Assembly: GCA_016840125.1 (NCBI GenBank)
Contig: JAEOSY010000584.1
Coordinates: 1-10,909, forward strand
Source: Candidatus Helarchaeota archaeon
GTDB lineage: Archaea > Asgardarchaeota > Lokiarchaeia > Helarchaeales > HEL-GB-A
Direction of reading: 5' to 3'
Length of the DNA: 10,909 bases
In this document: positions 1 through 5,971 of the stretch, piece after piece
How positions within the stretch are numbered: the first letter of the stretch is position 1
Layout of the letters: each line of letters begins with the position of its first letter
The notes under the pieces: model-generated
The model's database searches: none
What the model saw: the letters and a program-made list of their open reading frames with translations, nothing else
Told to the model about the DNA's origin: nothing
Position numbers and translations under genes: made by a program

Positions 1-54
1 GGCGTACCGCCTGATAACCTTAGGGCGGGTCTGTCCGCAGCTGCCTGCGGCTAG
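1..54. other. GC-rich segment with two hairpins, identity unknown
   Basis: About 63% G+C by count, against almost pure A/T in the following 60 bases. Two stem-loops can be drawn: CCGCC (7-11) with GGCGG (24-28), and CCGCAG (35-40) with CTGCGG (45-50) around a 4-base loop. On the + strand frame 1 is open from the window edge to TAG at 52-54 and reads as a short tail ending in LSAAACG. The segment could therefore be the 3' end of a structured RNA or the C-terminal end of an upstream gene. No tRNA, rRNA, SRP RNA or RNase P RNA signature was recognised. The left edge cuts the element, so it cannot be resolved here. Confidence 0.3.
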
Positions 55-70
55 ATGGATCAGAAGCATA

Positions 71-110
71 GGAATTTTATAGATTTTTATAAAAATTTAT
101 AAATTTTTAT
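71..110. repeat. AT tracts phased at 10 bp
   Basis: Four successive 10-base blocks (71-80, 81-90, 91-100, 101-110) all end in TTTAT. The A/T tracts are thus repeated exactly once per helical turn. Such phasing is known to bend DNA. It lies just upstream of the TATA box of the GH15 gene and could affect that promoter; this role is inferred. Several copies also resemble TATA boxes themselves. Confidence 0.55.
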
Positions 111-131
111 AACTTTTTGGAAGGTTATTCC

Positions 132-140
132 CTTATATAT
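132..140 (+). promoter_or_regulatory. TATA box of the GH15 hydrolase gene
   Basis: CTTATATAT stands about 55 bases before the ATG at 194. With the usual archaeal spacing of about 25 bases, transcription would start near 160-165 and leave a leader of about 30 nt. A clear GGTGA-type ribosome binding site is missing before this start, unlike most other genes here. Confidence 0.5.
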
Positions 141-193
141 GATTTGTTGGATCAACATAGCTCTTTTTCATTTCAAGAAGCATAAAATGAGTA

Positions 194-2446
194 ATGGTAA
201 TGATGACATCCCAAAAAACGGGTCTCCCTAATGAAGCCATTAAATCTAAGGAATTCCGACGCTACTTTGGTGCAGAAAGCATGGGTGGAGCCACAAACGC
301 AGCTGGCGCACTTGGTAATGGAAAGCTGACTGTTGGGATTAGTCCTTGGAGCGAACTTATTTATTTTCGCTGGCCTACGTTATCCTACTATGATCATCTC
401 CGATATTACACAAAGGCACGTGGATTACTAAGCGCTCTCTCTCCGAAAGACATGCGGTGGGGGAAGGATGCTCCAAGCTTGGATTGGCACCGATATGGTC
501 GCCCTTATGATGTGTATCCAGGAGCGGGGGCACGCGGTGGGATTTCTCTGAGTTCTGGTAACGTGAGCTGGTTCGGGGACTCGACCTGGACGAGTTCCCG
601 GCGGTATGAACCCCCGGATGGTCCAATCATTTGCACAACGGTATCTCGACAGGATGCTAAAGTCGAAATCTGCCAGTGGCTTGACCAGAACAGTGACTTA
701 TTAGTGCAGGAATATCATATTGAATCAAGCAGTGCCTCGAAATTCTTCTATTATGGAACTTTCGCTCCAACAAAAAAGTTGGACCGTGGGTTTGGTGTCC
801 CAGATTCAAAAAAACATGGCTTTGCGGGGACATATCTTCCAGATCACTCAATAATTCTTTATTTTCAACCTAATGTAAAGGATAAAGGTAGAATTTCATC
901 CAAAATCAATACTGGATTATCCGCTGCACAAATCGATGACCTATTTCCTGAACGGGGGACATTCATTGCGATGAGTCTGACACCATCTCTCGATGGGTTT
1001 CAAGTTGGTGCCGACCGGAGGGGGCGGTCAGTTAGTAGGGATGCTCCAATTGGGGCGAGTGAAAATGCTATTACAGGTAGCTTGGATAGTAATATCGGGT
1101 ACATTGGTCAAATTGATGCAGGGTTCGAGTATGAACTTGATGGTGGAGAAAATGATGTAACAGTATTGATTGGGGTAGCTGATACCGCGGAAAGCAGTGT
1201 AAAGATAATAGAAGCTGCCCAGAAACCGAATTTAGATAAAATAAAAAAAGCAACCATTAATTATTGGTTGAATCTCTCAAAAAATATAGAGGTCCCACAG
1301 CAAGCTAAAGAGACGGAGAAAATTTTAGCACGTCGCCAAATCACGAATCTTTTTATCGGGCGTGATCCGGAGACTGGTGCGATTGTAGCAGCACCGACCC
1401 GCCAACCTGCGTACCGATTTGATTGGCCCCGTGATGGCGCTTTCTATGACCTTGCATTGGATTTCGCAGGTTTTCCTGAAATTGTGAGCCACCATCTCGA
1501 ATTCTACAGACGTTTTCAACGAAAGAAACGAATTGGAGCGAGTATATCTTGGCTTTTGAGGTTCAAATCACCCTTTTATTCACCAAAGGGACATTGGGAT
1601 GCTATCTTATTTACAGATGGGCGAAAAGGGGCACTTTCGATAATTCCCTTCGAAATAGATGAAACATCGCTAATTCTTTGGGATCTCTGGCGTCATGAAC
1701 AATTCGTTCCTTCCTCCGAACAAGCCAGTTATCAAAAAACATCACTTGGCACGCTCACCCTTGCCGCCAATGCAATTACCTCATATGTAAATAAACGAAA
1801 AGGCTGGAATAAGCGTGCATTCGAGGATGATAACATTGTTCCAACCGCAACCTTGCATGGAGCCTCATCCATCCTAATGGGGTTAGCATCTGCTATCGAC
1901 GCGGGGCGCAAATGGGGGGGAGATACCGAAAGCATAGACCGTTGGAAAGCATCTGCGATAGCTCTACGTGAGGGGATCCTCCGGAGAATTGAAGACAAAT
2001 CCATCCTTGGGAAGGCAGGATGGCGAGGGATCCGATGGGCACTATTTCCCGCACCTGTGTTTGAAACCTATGAGGATTCCCGTGCCCAAACGTTAATTGA
2101 TGCGTTGATAACAGAAACTGAAGAGAAGATAACCCAGAAAAGGCTCGCATATAGTTACCTGGCTGAGGATGTATACGTCTTATGCATTGCCGCTGCAAAC
2201 GATCCTAACATCAAACCATTACTTTCACAAGCAGTTGATGTGGTTGTAAATCAACTTCCTATACCTGGTACTAATTGCTATGGGGAGAATACAATTCTAA
2301 TTTCGATGCCAGATTCCCCAAAATATCTACTTCAACAACGTGTTAGCATTCCTCATCTCTGGAATGGGGTCTGTGCTTACCTTTGCATTGAAGCTTTCTA
2401 TCGACCTGAACGCTTCTTATCCCAGATCCCCCCAATCCCTAAATAG
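194..2446 (+). CDS. GH15 family glucoamylase/trehalase-like glycoside hydrolase
   Basis: Predicted inverting alpha-glucosidase of family GH15, releasing glucose from the non-reducing ends of alpha-glucans or cleaving trehalose; the substrate cannot be told from sequence. The 750-residue protein has an N-terminal beta-rich domain (about 30-350), as in prokaryotic glucoamylases, then the (alpha/alpha)6 barrel (about 370-745). The barrel opens with the family motif YRFDWPRDGAF (407-417). The segment FEDDN (543-547) followed by TATLHGAS takes the place of the usual WEER, so E544 is the likely general acid. CYGEN (695-699) followed by PHLWNG (720-725) matches the C-terminal base region, so E698 is the likely base. 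No signal peptide or membrane helix is seen, so it is probably cytoplasmic and may act on stored glycogen or trehalose. ATGs at 194, 200 and 203 are all possible starts. It has its own promoter and no operon partner. Family assignment is firm; the exact enzyme activity is not. Confidence 0.88.
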   Translation: MVMMTSQKTGLPNEAIKSKEFRRYFGAESMGGATNAAGALGNGKLTVGISPWSELIYFRWPTLSYYDHLRYYTKARGLLSALSPKDMRWGKDAPSLDWHRYGRPYDVYPGAGARGGISLSSGNVSWFGDSTWTSSRRYEPPDGPIICTTVSRQDAKVEICQWLDQNSDLLVQEYHIESSSASKFFYYGTFAPTKKLDRGFGVPDSKKHGFAGTYLPDHSIILYFQPNVKDKGRISSKINTGLSAAQIDDLFPERGTFIAMSLTPSLDGFQVGADRRGRSVSRDAPIGASENAITGSLDSNIGYIGQIDAGFEYELDGGENDVTVLIGVADTAESSVKIIEAAQKPNLDKIKKATINYWLNLSKNIEVPQQAKETEKILARRQITNLFIGRDPETGAIVAAPTRQPAYRFDWPRDGAFYDLALDFAGFPEIVSHHLEFYRRFQRKKRIGASISWLLRFKSPFYSPKGHWDAILFTDGRKGALSIIPFEIDETSLILWDLWRHEQFVPSSEQASYQKTSLGTLTLAANAITSYVNKRKGWNKRAFEDDNIVPTATLHGASSILMGLASAIDAGRKWGGDTESIDRWKASAIALREGILRRIEDKSILGKAGWRGIRWALFPAPVFETYEDSRAQTLIDALITETEEKITQKRLAYSYLAEDVYVLCIAAANDPNIKPLLSQAVDVVVNQLPIPGTNCYGENTILISMPDSPKYLLQQRVSIPHLWNGVCAYLCIEAFYRPERFLSQIPPIPK

Positions 2447-2497
2447 AAGGGATTTCCTTGACTTTTTAACAGCGTTAACCTCTCTAGATTTCAACAA

Positions 2498-2508
2498 CAT
2501 ATAAATAG
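2498..2508 (+). promoter_or_regulatory. TATA box of the first four-helix membrane protein gene
   Basis: CATATAAATAG closely fits the archaeal TATA consensus. A start of transcription about 25 bases on (near 2530) gives a leader of about 40 nt. The leader contains GGTGAG (2560-2565), 4 bases before the ATG at 2570. Confidence 0.6.
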
Positions 2509-2569
2509 AAGTAAAATTAATCCGTTCTCAACATTCTTTTCTCCTAAATAATAAAAAAGTGGTGAGGCA

Positions 2570-3010
2570 ATGGATAGCAACAAACTAGGAGATCGCCTAA
2601 ATTTAATAGGAAACATAATATTAGCAGGTCTAATGGTTGTATTTCTTATTGTTATTTATGTAATGCAAGATCTATTTCTGGCAATAGCGGGACCCGAAGG
2701 ACCAATGTTTATTTTTATTTACCAAATTTATTACGGTTGTCTATTGGCACTGGGAGTAATAGGAATTATTCTTGCAATACTTGGGAAGAAAAAGGGTCCC
2801 AATGGACTCACTGGCGGAATTGAGCTACTTAAATCGATCGGTAGTCTTATCATTGTTACCTATGTCGCTATATGGTCGATTATACTCCTTACAGCTGTTG
2901 GTGACCCCAGCGGACCCACAATTACGGGTATGATTAATTTATTCATCTTTATAATCGTCATACTTGGGCTCTTGGGCGGTCTGTTTAAAATCAAAGGGCG
3001 CAACCAATAA
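2570..3010 (+). CDS. Four-helix integral membrane protein, function unknown
   Basis: A 146-residue protein with four predicted membrane helices (about 11-33, 47-71, 88-110 and 118-139). It has a short polar N-terminus, a basic loop between helices 2 and 3 (GKKKGPNG, 72-79), a 'VGDPSGP' loop between helices 3 and 4, and a basic tail (KIKGRNQ). The positive-inside rule puts both ends and the 2-3 loop in the cytoplasm. The start is fixed by GGTGAG four bases upstream of the ATG. I recognise no family. The next gene (surface protein, same strand) begins 82 bases later behind a T run. The gene at 4195-4635 encodes a protein of the same length and helix layout, so the two may be distant paralogues. 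No catalytic motif is visible. A role in membrane transport, sensing or envelope assembly cannot be chosen from sequence. Confidence 0.8.
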   Translation: MDSNKLGDRLNLIGNIILAGLMVVFLIVIYVMQDLFLAIAGPEGPMFIFIYQIYYGCLLALGVIGIILAILGKKKGPNGLTGGIELLKSIGSLIIVTYVAIWSIILLTAVGDPSGPTITGMINLFIFIIVILGLLGGLFKIKGRNQ

Positions 3011-3020
3011 TTCCCAACCT

Positions 3021-3028
3021 CTTTTTTT
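3021..3028 (+). terminator. T-run terminator
   Basis: A run of seven T (3022-3028) lies 11 bases after the stop of the membrane protein gene, the usual form of archaeal intrinsic terminators. It argues that the surface protein gene downstream has its own promoter, for example the TATA-like AAATATAAG near 3052-3060. Confidence 0.45.
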
Positions 3029-3092
3029 AAAAAAAATTGAGCAAAAATTAGAAATATAAGAAATTCATTAAAATACTTTATATTAAAAAAGG

Positions 3093-4007
3093 GTGAGAAA
3101 AATACATCATAGAAAAAAAATTGTAACGATAATAATGTTCCTCTTAGTTTTTACCATGATGGGACTGATATCGGGTTTAATCGGAACAAAATCTAGTAAT
3201 GGTTCAGAGACTCTCGGGAATCCTGGAGCTCTATCTCCAAAAGGATCTATCGATCCTGCCTCCCCTGATTTCTTAGCTGATGAGGTCGATGAATTGGAAT
3301 CTTTTGACACCGAAGATGAAGAATATTACTATGATACCTTTCAAGTGAATGCATCTGGTTATTTTCTGAGCTGGGTCTATACGGCTCAGCCTGGTGTTGT
3401 AATGGCGGATAATTTGAACTTGTATTTATATTCTGATTCCAACTACACCGTTTTGGTCGATTCTTCCACTTCAATGACAGATTACGTGGATTGGGTCGTG
3501 TATCGTCCGGCGAGTAGCCAAAGTATGTACCCCATGGTTTATACTGAATGGATATGGGGTACGTGTACAAATAACCGAATTGAAGCCCAATCGGGAGTTC
3601 CCATCAATCTGAGTTCAACGTACGATGTTTTCATGAGTCTTGGTGAATGCGGAGATCTTTTCGTCGTCGCGCTTTCATCTTCCACCACCTACAACGTAGA
3701 TTTAGATGTACCTGCAGGTTGTGATTTTGATCTATATGCCTTTCGATTGGCACCTGGATCCAGCAGCCAAGTAGATTATGAAAAAAGCGAAGAAGCTGCG
3801 GGTAGCGATGAACACGTCACTCTACAACCAACCTCTACAGATGATTATGCCATTGTTGTAATATTCCGATCCGGATCCGGGACCGCAAAATTAACCGTAG
3901 CGCCTCGCACCGGCATCCCCTCATTCGAGATGTTACCCGTATTAATAGCTTTAATCAGTTTAATGGTAATATACATCACTAAAAAACACAACCTAATAAA
4001 AGGTTAA
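3093..4007 (+). CDS. Secreted, C-terminally anchored surface protein with PPC-like beta domains
   Basis: The 304-residue protein starts with a basic stretch (RKIHHRKK) and a hydrophobic helix (about 10-30), fitting a Sec signal peptide or anchor. An acidic linker (60-78) follows. The outer part is rich in beta strand, Tyr, Ser and Asn. It seems to hold two copies of a PPC-like beta-sandwich (pre-peptidase C-terminal family): NLNLYLYSDSN (108-118) and CDFDLYAFRLAP (210-221) look like equivalent strands. It has N-glycosylation sequons (NAS 86-88, NYT 117-119, NLS 172-174) and three cysteines (158, 186, 210). It ends with GIPSFEMLP (274-282), a hydrophobic helix and KKHNLIKG, a tripartite tail like archaeal surface sorting or anchor signals. 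The protein probably sits on the outer face of the membrane. The start is uncertain: GTG 3093 lies inside the GGGTGAG ribosome-site-like motif. A start at 3135 would lose the basic n-region. No enzyme motif is seen. Confidence 0.75.
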   Translation: MRKIHHRKKIVTIIMFLLVFTMMGLISGLIGTKSSNGSETLGNPGALSPKGSIDPASPDFLADEVDELESFDTEDEEYYYDTFQVNASGYFLSWVYTAQPGVVMADNLNLYLYSDSNYTVLVDSSTSMTDYVDWVVYRPASSQSMYPMVYTEWIWGTCTNNRIEAQSGVPINLSSTYDVFMSLGECGDLFVVALSSSTTYNVDLDVPAGCDFDLYAFRLAPGSSSQVDYEKSEEAAGSDEHVTLQPTSTDDYAIVVIFRSGSGTAKLTVAPRTGIPSFEMLPVLIALISLMVIYITKKHNLIKG

Positions 4008-4023
4008 ATGTGTTTTTAGTGAT
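3975..4023. terminator. Long inverted repeat spanning the stop codon
   Basis: The right arm 4009-4023 (TGTGTTTTTAGTGAT) is the exact reverse complement of the left arm 3975-3990 except for one extra A in the left arm. Inside, ACCT (3991-3994) and AGGT (4001-4004) pair again. The left arm and inner stem lie in the coding sequence and the right arm just after the TAA (4005-4007). The stem would form a strong 3'-end hairpin in the RNA. Such long stems are unusual for archaeal termination, so mRNA 3' protection or a bidirectional barrier is also possible. Confidence 0.7.
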
Positions 4024-4076
4024 AGAAAAGAGAAACTGCTTCAAAAAGGATTATTTACACGTCATACCACAAGAAT

Positions 4077-4111
4077 CCAGCTTCTGCTGGGCTATCCCCT
4101 AACTTTTTTTT
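4077..4111 (+). terminator. Hairpin followed by an eight-T run
   Basis: CCAGC (4077-4081) and GCTGG (4086-4090) pair around TTCT. Thirteen bases later comes a run of eight T (4104-4111). It lies 70 bases past the stop of the surface protein gene, in the convergent gap before the minus-strand membrane protein gene. It probably ends + strand transcription. The T run alone would be enough in an archaeon. Confidence 0.45.
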
Positions 4112-4163
4112 ATTTATTAAAAAATGCCTATTACCAGTTGATCCTATGTCTTACCGTTTTCTC

Positions 4164-4175
4164 AAAAAAGGGGGG
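4164..4175 (-). terminator. T-run terminator of the minus-strand membrane protein gene
   Basis: On the minus strand this reads CCCCCCTTTTTT, about 20 bases after the stop codon at 4195-4197. Together with the + strand T run at 4104-4111 it separates the two convergent transcripts. Confidence 0.4.
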
Positions 4176-4194
4176 AAAATTAAAAATCCGCCGC

Positions 4195-4635
4195 TCATTC
4201 CTTATGGAGGATCTTGAGACTGCTCCCTAGAAGAAAAACTAAGCTCAGACCGACCGCCACGTAGAAACTTATAGAAATTATAATCATCATGAAGGCATCG
4301 CCCCCGACGCCAGCAAGTGCATCGAATACAACCAAGATTAAAGTAGTAAAAACTCCAAGGAAAACGGCAGTTGCAGCTACTCCGAGGAAGCCATTGCGTC
4401 GATTGCGAGGACTCATCTTTCCAATTACGCTCACCACCAGCAACATTTCAGCCAAAACGAAGGTAAACGTCGCTGTCATTTGACCCGCTGCAAACGGAAT
4501 GATATATTCCGATGCAACATTCTCAAGCATACTAGGACTCATGATAATCAACATCATAATAGCAGCTGCACCAATTACTGACAAAAAAAGACCAGTAAAA
4601 ATGCATAAAATATTTCCAATTTTATTCAGATTCAT
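4195..4635 (-). CDS. Second four-helix integral membrane protein, function unknown
   Basis: A 146-residue protein with four predicted helices (about 8-32, 50-72, 83-107 and 114-138). A basic loop KMSPRNRRNG (73-82) lies between helices 2 and 3, a 'GVGGDA' loop between helices 3 and 4, and a basic end (KILHKE). The charge pattern puts both ends and the basic loop inside the cell. Length, helix positions, the basic 2-3 loop, the VG-D turn before helix 4 and the tail all match the protein at 2570-3010. The direct residue match is weak, so common origin is only a suggestion. The ATG at 4635 follows a TATA box by about 55 bases; the ribosome site is weak (GAGG 16 bases upstream). It is convergent with the surface protein gene. 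No known family is recognised. Confidence 0.75.
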   Translation of the reverse strand: MNLNKIGNILCIFTGLFLSVIGAAAIMMLIIMSPSMLENVASEYIIPFAAGQMTATFTFVLAEMLLVVSVIGKMSPRNRRNGFLGVAATAVFLGVFTTLILVVFDALAGVGGDAFMMIIISISFYVAVGLSLVFLLGSSLKILHKE

Positions 4636-4690
4636 TCTCTACTTCCCTCAAGTTCAGTAGAATCGTTGGTTGATTATTCGTCTATCTATC

Positions 4691-4700
4691 TTTATAAAAA
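4691..4700 (-). promoter_or_regulatory. TATA box of the minus-strand membrane protein gene
   Basis: The minus strand reads TTTTTATAAA about 56 bases before the ATG at 4635. A start near 4668 would give a leader of about 30 nt. The fit to the archaeal consensus is good. Confidence 0.5.
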
Positions 4701-4790
4701 TATGGGTTTCGAAACAGCTACGGAAAGTGAATAAGAGTAAATAAATTTCAATAAATTTGAATAATTTTACGTTAGATTTGAGTAGATGTA

Positions 4791-4816
4791 TTTTGCGCAA
4801 AATTCCAATTTGCGCA
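4791..4816. promoter_or_regulatory. TGCGCAAA-N7-TTTGCGCA dyad, candidate operator
   Basis: TGCGCAAA (4794-4801) and TTTGCGCA (4809-4816) form a perfect 8-bp inverted repeat with a 7-base gap. The left half also sits in a perfect 12-bp palindrome, TTTTGCGCAAAA (4791-4802). The flanks are strongly A/T-rich, so the GCGC cores stand out. It lies 15 bases upstream of a + strand TATA-like box (4831-4838), where an operator for a dimeric regulator would be expected. No regulator is encoded nearby. Confidence 0.45.
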
Positions 4817-4830
4817 TTTTAGTCGGGCAG

Positions 4831-4838
4831 ATTTATAA
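4831..4838 (+). promoter_or_regulatory. TATA-like box upstream of the hairpin region
   Basis: ATTTATAA on the + strand, directly downstream of the dyad. It would start a transcript near 4860, reading into a region with two hairpins and no long ORF. Confidence 0.3.
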
Positions 4839-4859
4839 CCGATGGTCGTGTATTTTCTT

Positions 4860-4960
4860 GTGATTTGTCATTGAGGGGAGAATTTGAAGAGTATTAAAAC
4901 CGTTCGCCTCACTTGTTTTAGATGTAGAGAGGCGATTTCCCTGAGCTGAGGAAATGGACA
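4860..4960 (+). ncRNA. Possible small RNA or very short gene
   Basis: Downstream of the TATA-like box two stems can be drawn: TCGCCTC (4904-4910) with GAGGCGA (4929-4935), and ATTTCC (4935-4940) with GGAAAT (4950-4955). The two share base 4935, so only one pair can use it. Base composition is less A/T-rich than the flanks. A GGGGAG site (4875-4880) also precedes a TTG at 4884 that would open a 21-codon peptide containing CFRC. Neither reading is proven: there is no T run after the hairpins and no complete C/D-box pair. Confidence 0.22.
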
Positions 4961-5003
4961 AAAAATCAAAAATTACCTTAATAAAATGGAATGGATTGTG
5001 ACT

Positions 5004-5035
5004 AAAAAAATTAAAAAAAGATAAAGAAAAAAAAA
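5004..5035 (-). terminator. Triple T-run terminator of the histone-fold gene
   Basis: On the minus strand three runs of nine, seven and seven T (5027-5035, 5013-5019, 5004-5010) begin 10 bases after the stop codon at 5046-5048. Repeated T runs are the typical strong terminator of highly expressed archaeal genes, which suits an abundant chromatin protein. Confidence 0.65.
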
Positions 5036-5045
5036 GTGGATGAGG

Positions 5046-5363
5046 TTACTTCTTACCTTTCTTCTTCGCTGGTTCTCCCATTTTATTTTTTAAGACACGC
5101 TTGCCTTTGGTGACATCGCCTTTCTTAACTGTCTTTCTAGAGAGTTGACCTTCTTGCTCGCCTTTACTCTTGGTAGGCATCGCTTCCACTAAGCTATCCA
5201 GAGCCAGTTTAATAAGGTCTTCTAACCAATTGATCATTGGTTCCTTTGCATCACGACTAACGTTCAATTTTGTTTCCTTTCCCTCGTACGTGCCTCGAAG
5301 GAGTTCCCTTATCCGTGAATAATAAACTAACGGCTTTTTTGCTTCAGTTGCCTCTTCAGCCAT
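5046..5363 (-). CDS. Histone-fold DNA-binding protein with loop insertions and a lysine-rich tail
   Basis: The 105-residue protein carries the landmarks of archaeal histones such as HMfB in the right order. Helix 1 is YYSRIRELLRG (14-24). VSRDAK (35-40) corresponds to VSDDAR at the start of helix 2. RKTVKKGD (76-83) corresponds to RKTIKAED, keeping the exact spacing of the R-D salt-bridge pair (R76, D83) and the RKT DNA-contact motif. It differs from the roughly 68-residue canonical form in three ways. There are about 7 extra residues in loop 1, about 10 extra before RKT (around MPTKSKGEQEGQ, 62-73), and a C-terminal tail ending KKKGKK. The N-terminus also adds about 10 polar residues. It probably binds DNA as a dimer in the nucleoid. 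It is monocistronic, with its own TATA-like box and strong terminator. An alternative is a histone-fold transcription factor subunit. I infer the fold by motif alignment only. Confidence 0.65.
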   Translation of the reverse strand: MAEEATEAKKPLVYYSRIRELLRGTYEGKETKLNVSRDAKEPMINWLEDLIKLALDSLVEAMPTKSKGEQEGQLSRKTVKKGDVTKGKRVLKNKMGEPAKKKGKK

Positions 5364-5410
5364 ATTTTTCTACCCCACTCAAATGTATTACAAACGTATT
5401 ACATGAGTTA

Positions 5411-5420
5411 ATTTTTAATA
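5411..5420 (-). promoter_or_regulatory. TATA-like box of the histone-fold gene
   Basis: The minus strand reads TATTAAAAAT about 48 bases before the ATG at 5363, giving a predicted leader of about 25 nt. The ribosome site is unclear: a G-rich GAGTGGGG (5375-5382) lies 11 bases before the ATG. Confidence 0.35.
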
Positions 5421-5890
5421 AGAATTTTGCACTTTTTAAGCCTTACGCTTTTCTGTCGAACAAAAATGTAGTGATCATACACGACACATTTTTACCAAAA
5501 TATATTATGGATTATTAAACTGAGATTGCTATTGTCTGCTTTATTTTCGTTTTTATCGTTGAATATTTTCTCATTAAATAACTTATATGAAAAATTGAAT
5601 GCATTTCGAAATTAAATCCGCGCCTATTTATACTTTCATTTTATGCCAATTTAAACTAAGAATCCAGTCCGATTCTTTCTATCCATGTAAATGGAGTGTG
5701 AAATTAAAATGAGGGAAAAAAATTACCAAAAATTCATGTTTTTCTCATACAATTTCAGCTAATATGGCGATTAATATAAGTTTTTAAAGAATATTATCTT
5801 AAATCCTCCCATTGTACTTGTACTTTTTTTATTAAAAACTGAAAAAAAAAGTAACAAAACAGTGCATTCTATGTTCTTGTTGTTATACAA

Positions 5891-5900
5891 AATTTTTAAG
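5891..5900 (+). promoter_or_regulatory. Possible TATA box of glutamine synthetase
   Basis: AATTTTTAAG would set the transcript start near 5920 and a leader of about 50 nt before the ATG at 5972. Other A/T-rich candidates exist nearby, so the choice is weak. No NrpR-type GGAA-N6-TTCC operator was seen. Confidence 0.28.
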
Positions 5901-5956
5901 ATGGGAAATCACAAAATGTCTTATCAGAAACTAAGAGGATTTTAGTTAGAACGCTT

Positions 5957-5964
5957 AAGGTGAT
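5957..5964 (+). promoter_or_regulatory. Ribosome binding site that fixes the glutamine synthetase start
   Basis: AAGGTGAT matches the 3' end of archaeal 16S rRNA and stands 7 bases before the ATG at 5972. The in-frame GTG at 5960 is part of this site and so is unlikely to be the start. Confidence 0.7.
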
Positions 5965-5971
5965 TTATGAT

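Larger units (their letters stand above)
5364..5940. other. AT-rich intergenic region upstream of glutamine synthetase
   Basis: I find no supported gene here. Visible structure: an inverted repeat AAAAATGT (5462-5469)/ACATTTTT (5486-5493), and two adjacent small hairpins at 5658-5677 (AAGAATC/GATTCTT) and 5682-5695 (TCCAT/ATGGA). The pair begins about 25 bases after a TATA-like CTATTTATAC near 5627-5636, so a short RNA or a long leader of the next gene is possible. A tandem TTGTAC TTGTAC lies at 5813-5824. None of these is strong evidence by itself. Confidence 0.4.

Noticed and set aside
1732..2198. Minus-strand ORFs of 90 and 101 codons inside the GH15 gene
   Set aside because: Antisense to the conserved catalytic barrel; composition follows from codon use on the other strand.
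4069..4095. Resemblance to the bacterial CGTCATTCCC...GGGAATCCAG dispersed repeat
   Set aside because: Only scattered bases match, the repeat occurs once in the window, and a simple hairpin explains the site.
5270..5518. 82-codon + strand ORF overlapping the histone-fold gene
   Set aside because: It lies largely antisense to a well-supported gene, has no ribosome site, and its second half is AT-rich with no protein-like pattern.
5690..5764. 23-codon + strand ORF upstream of glnA
   Set aside because: No ribosome site and strongly AT-rich composition; a chance frame is more likely.
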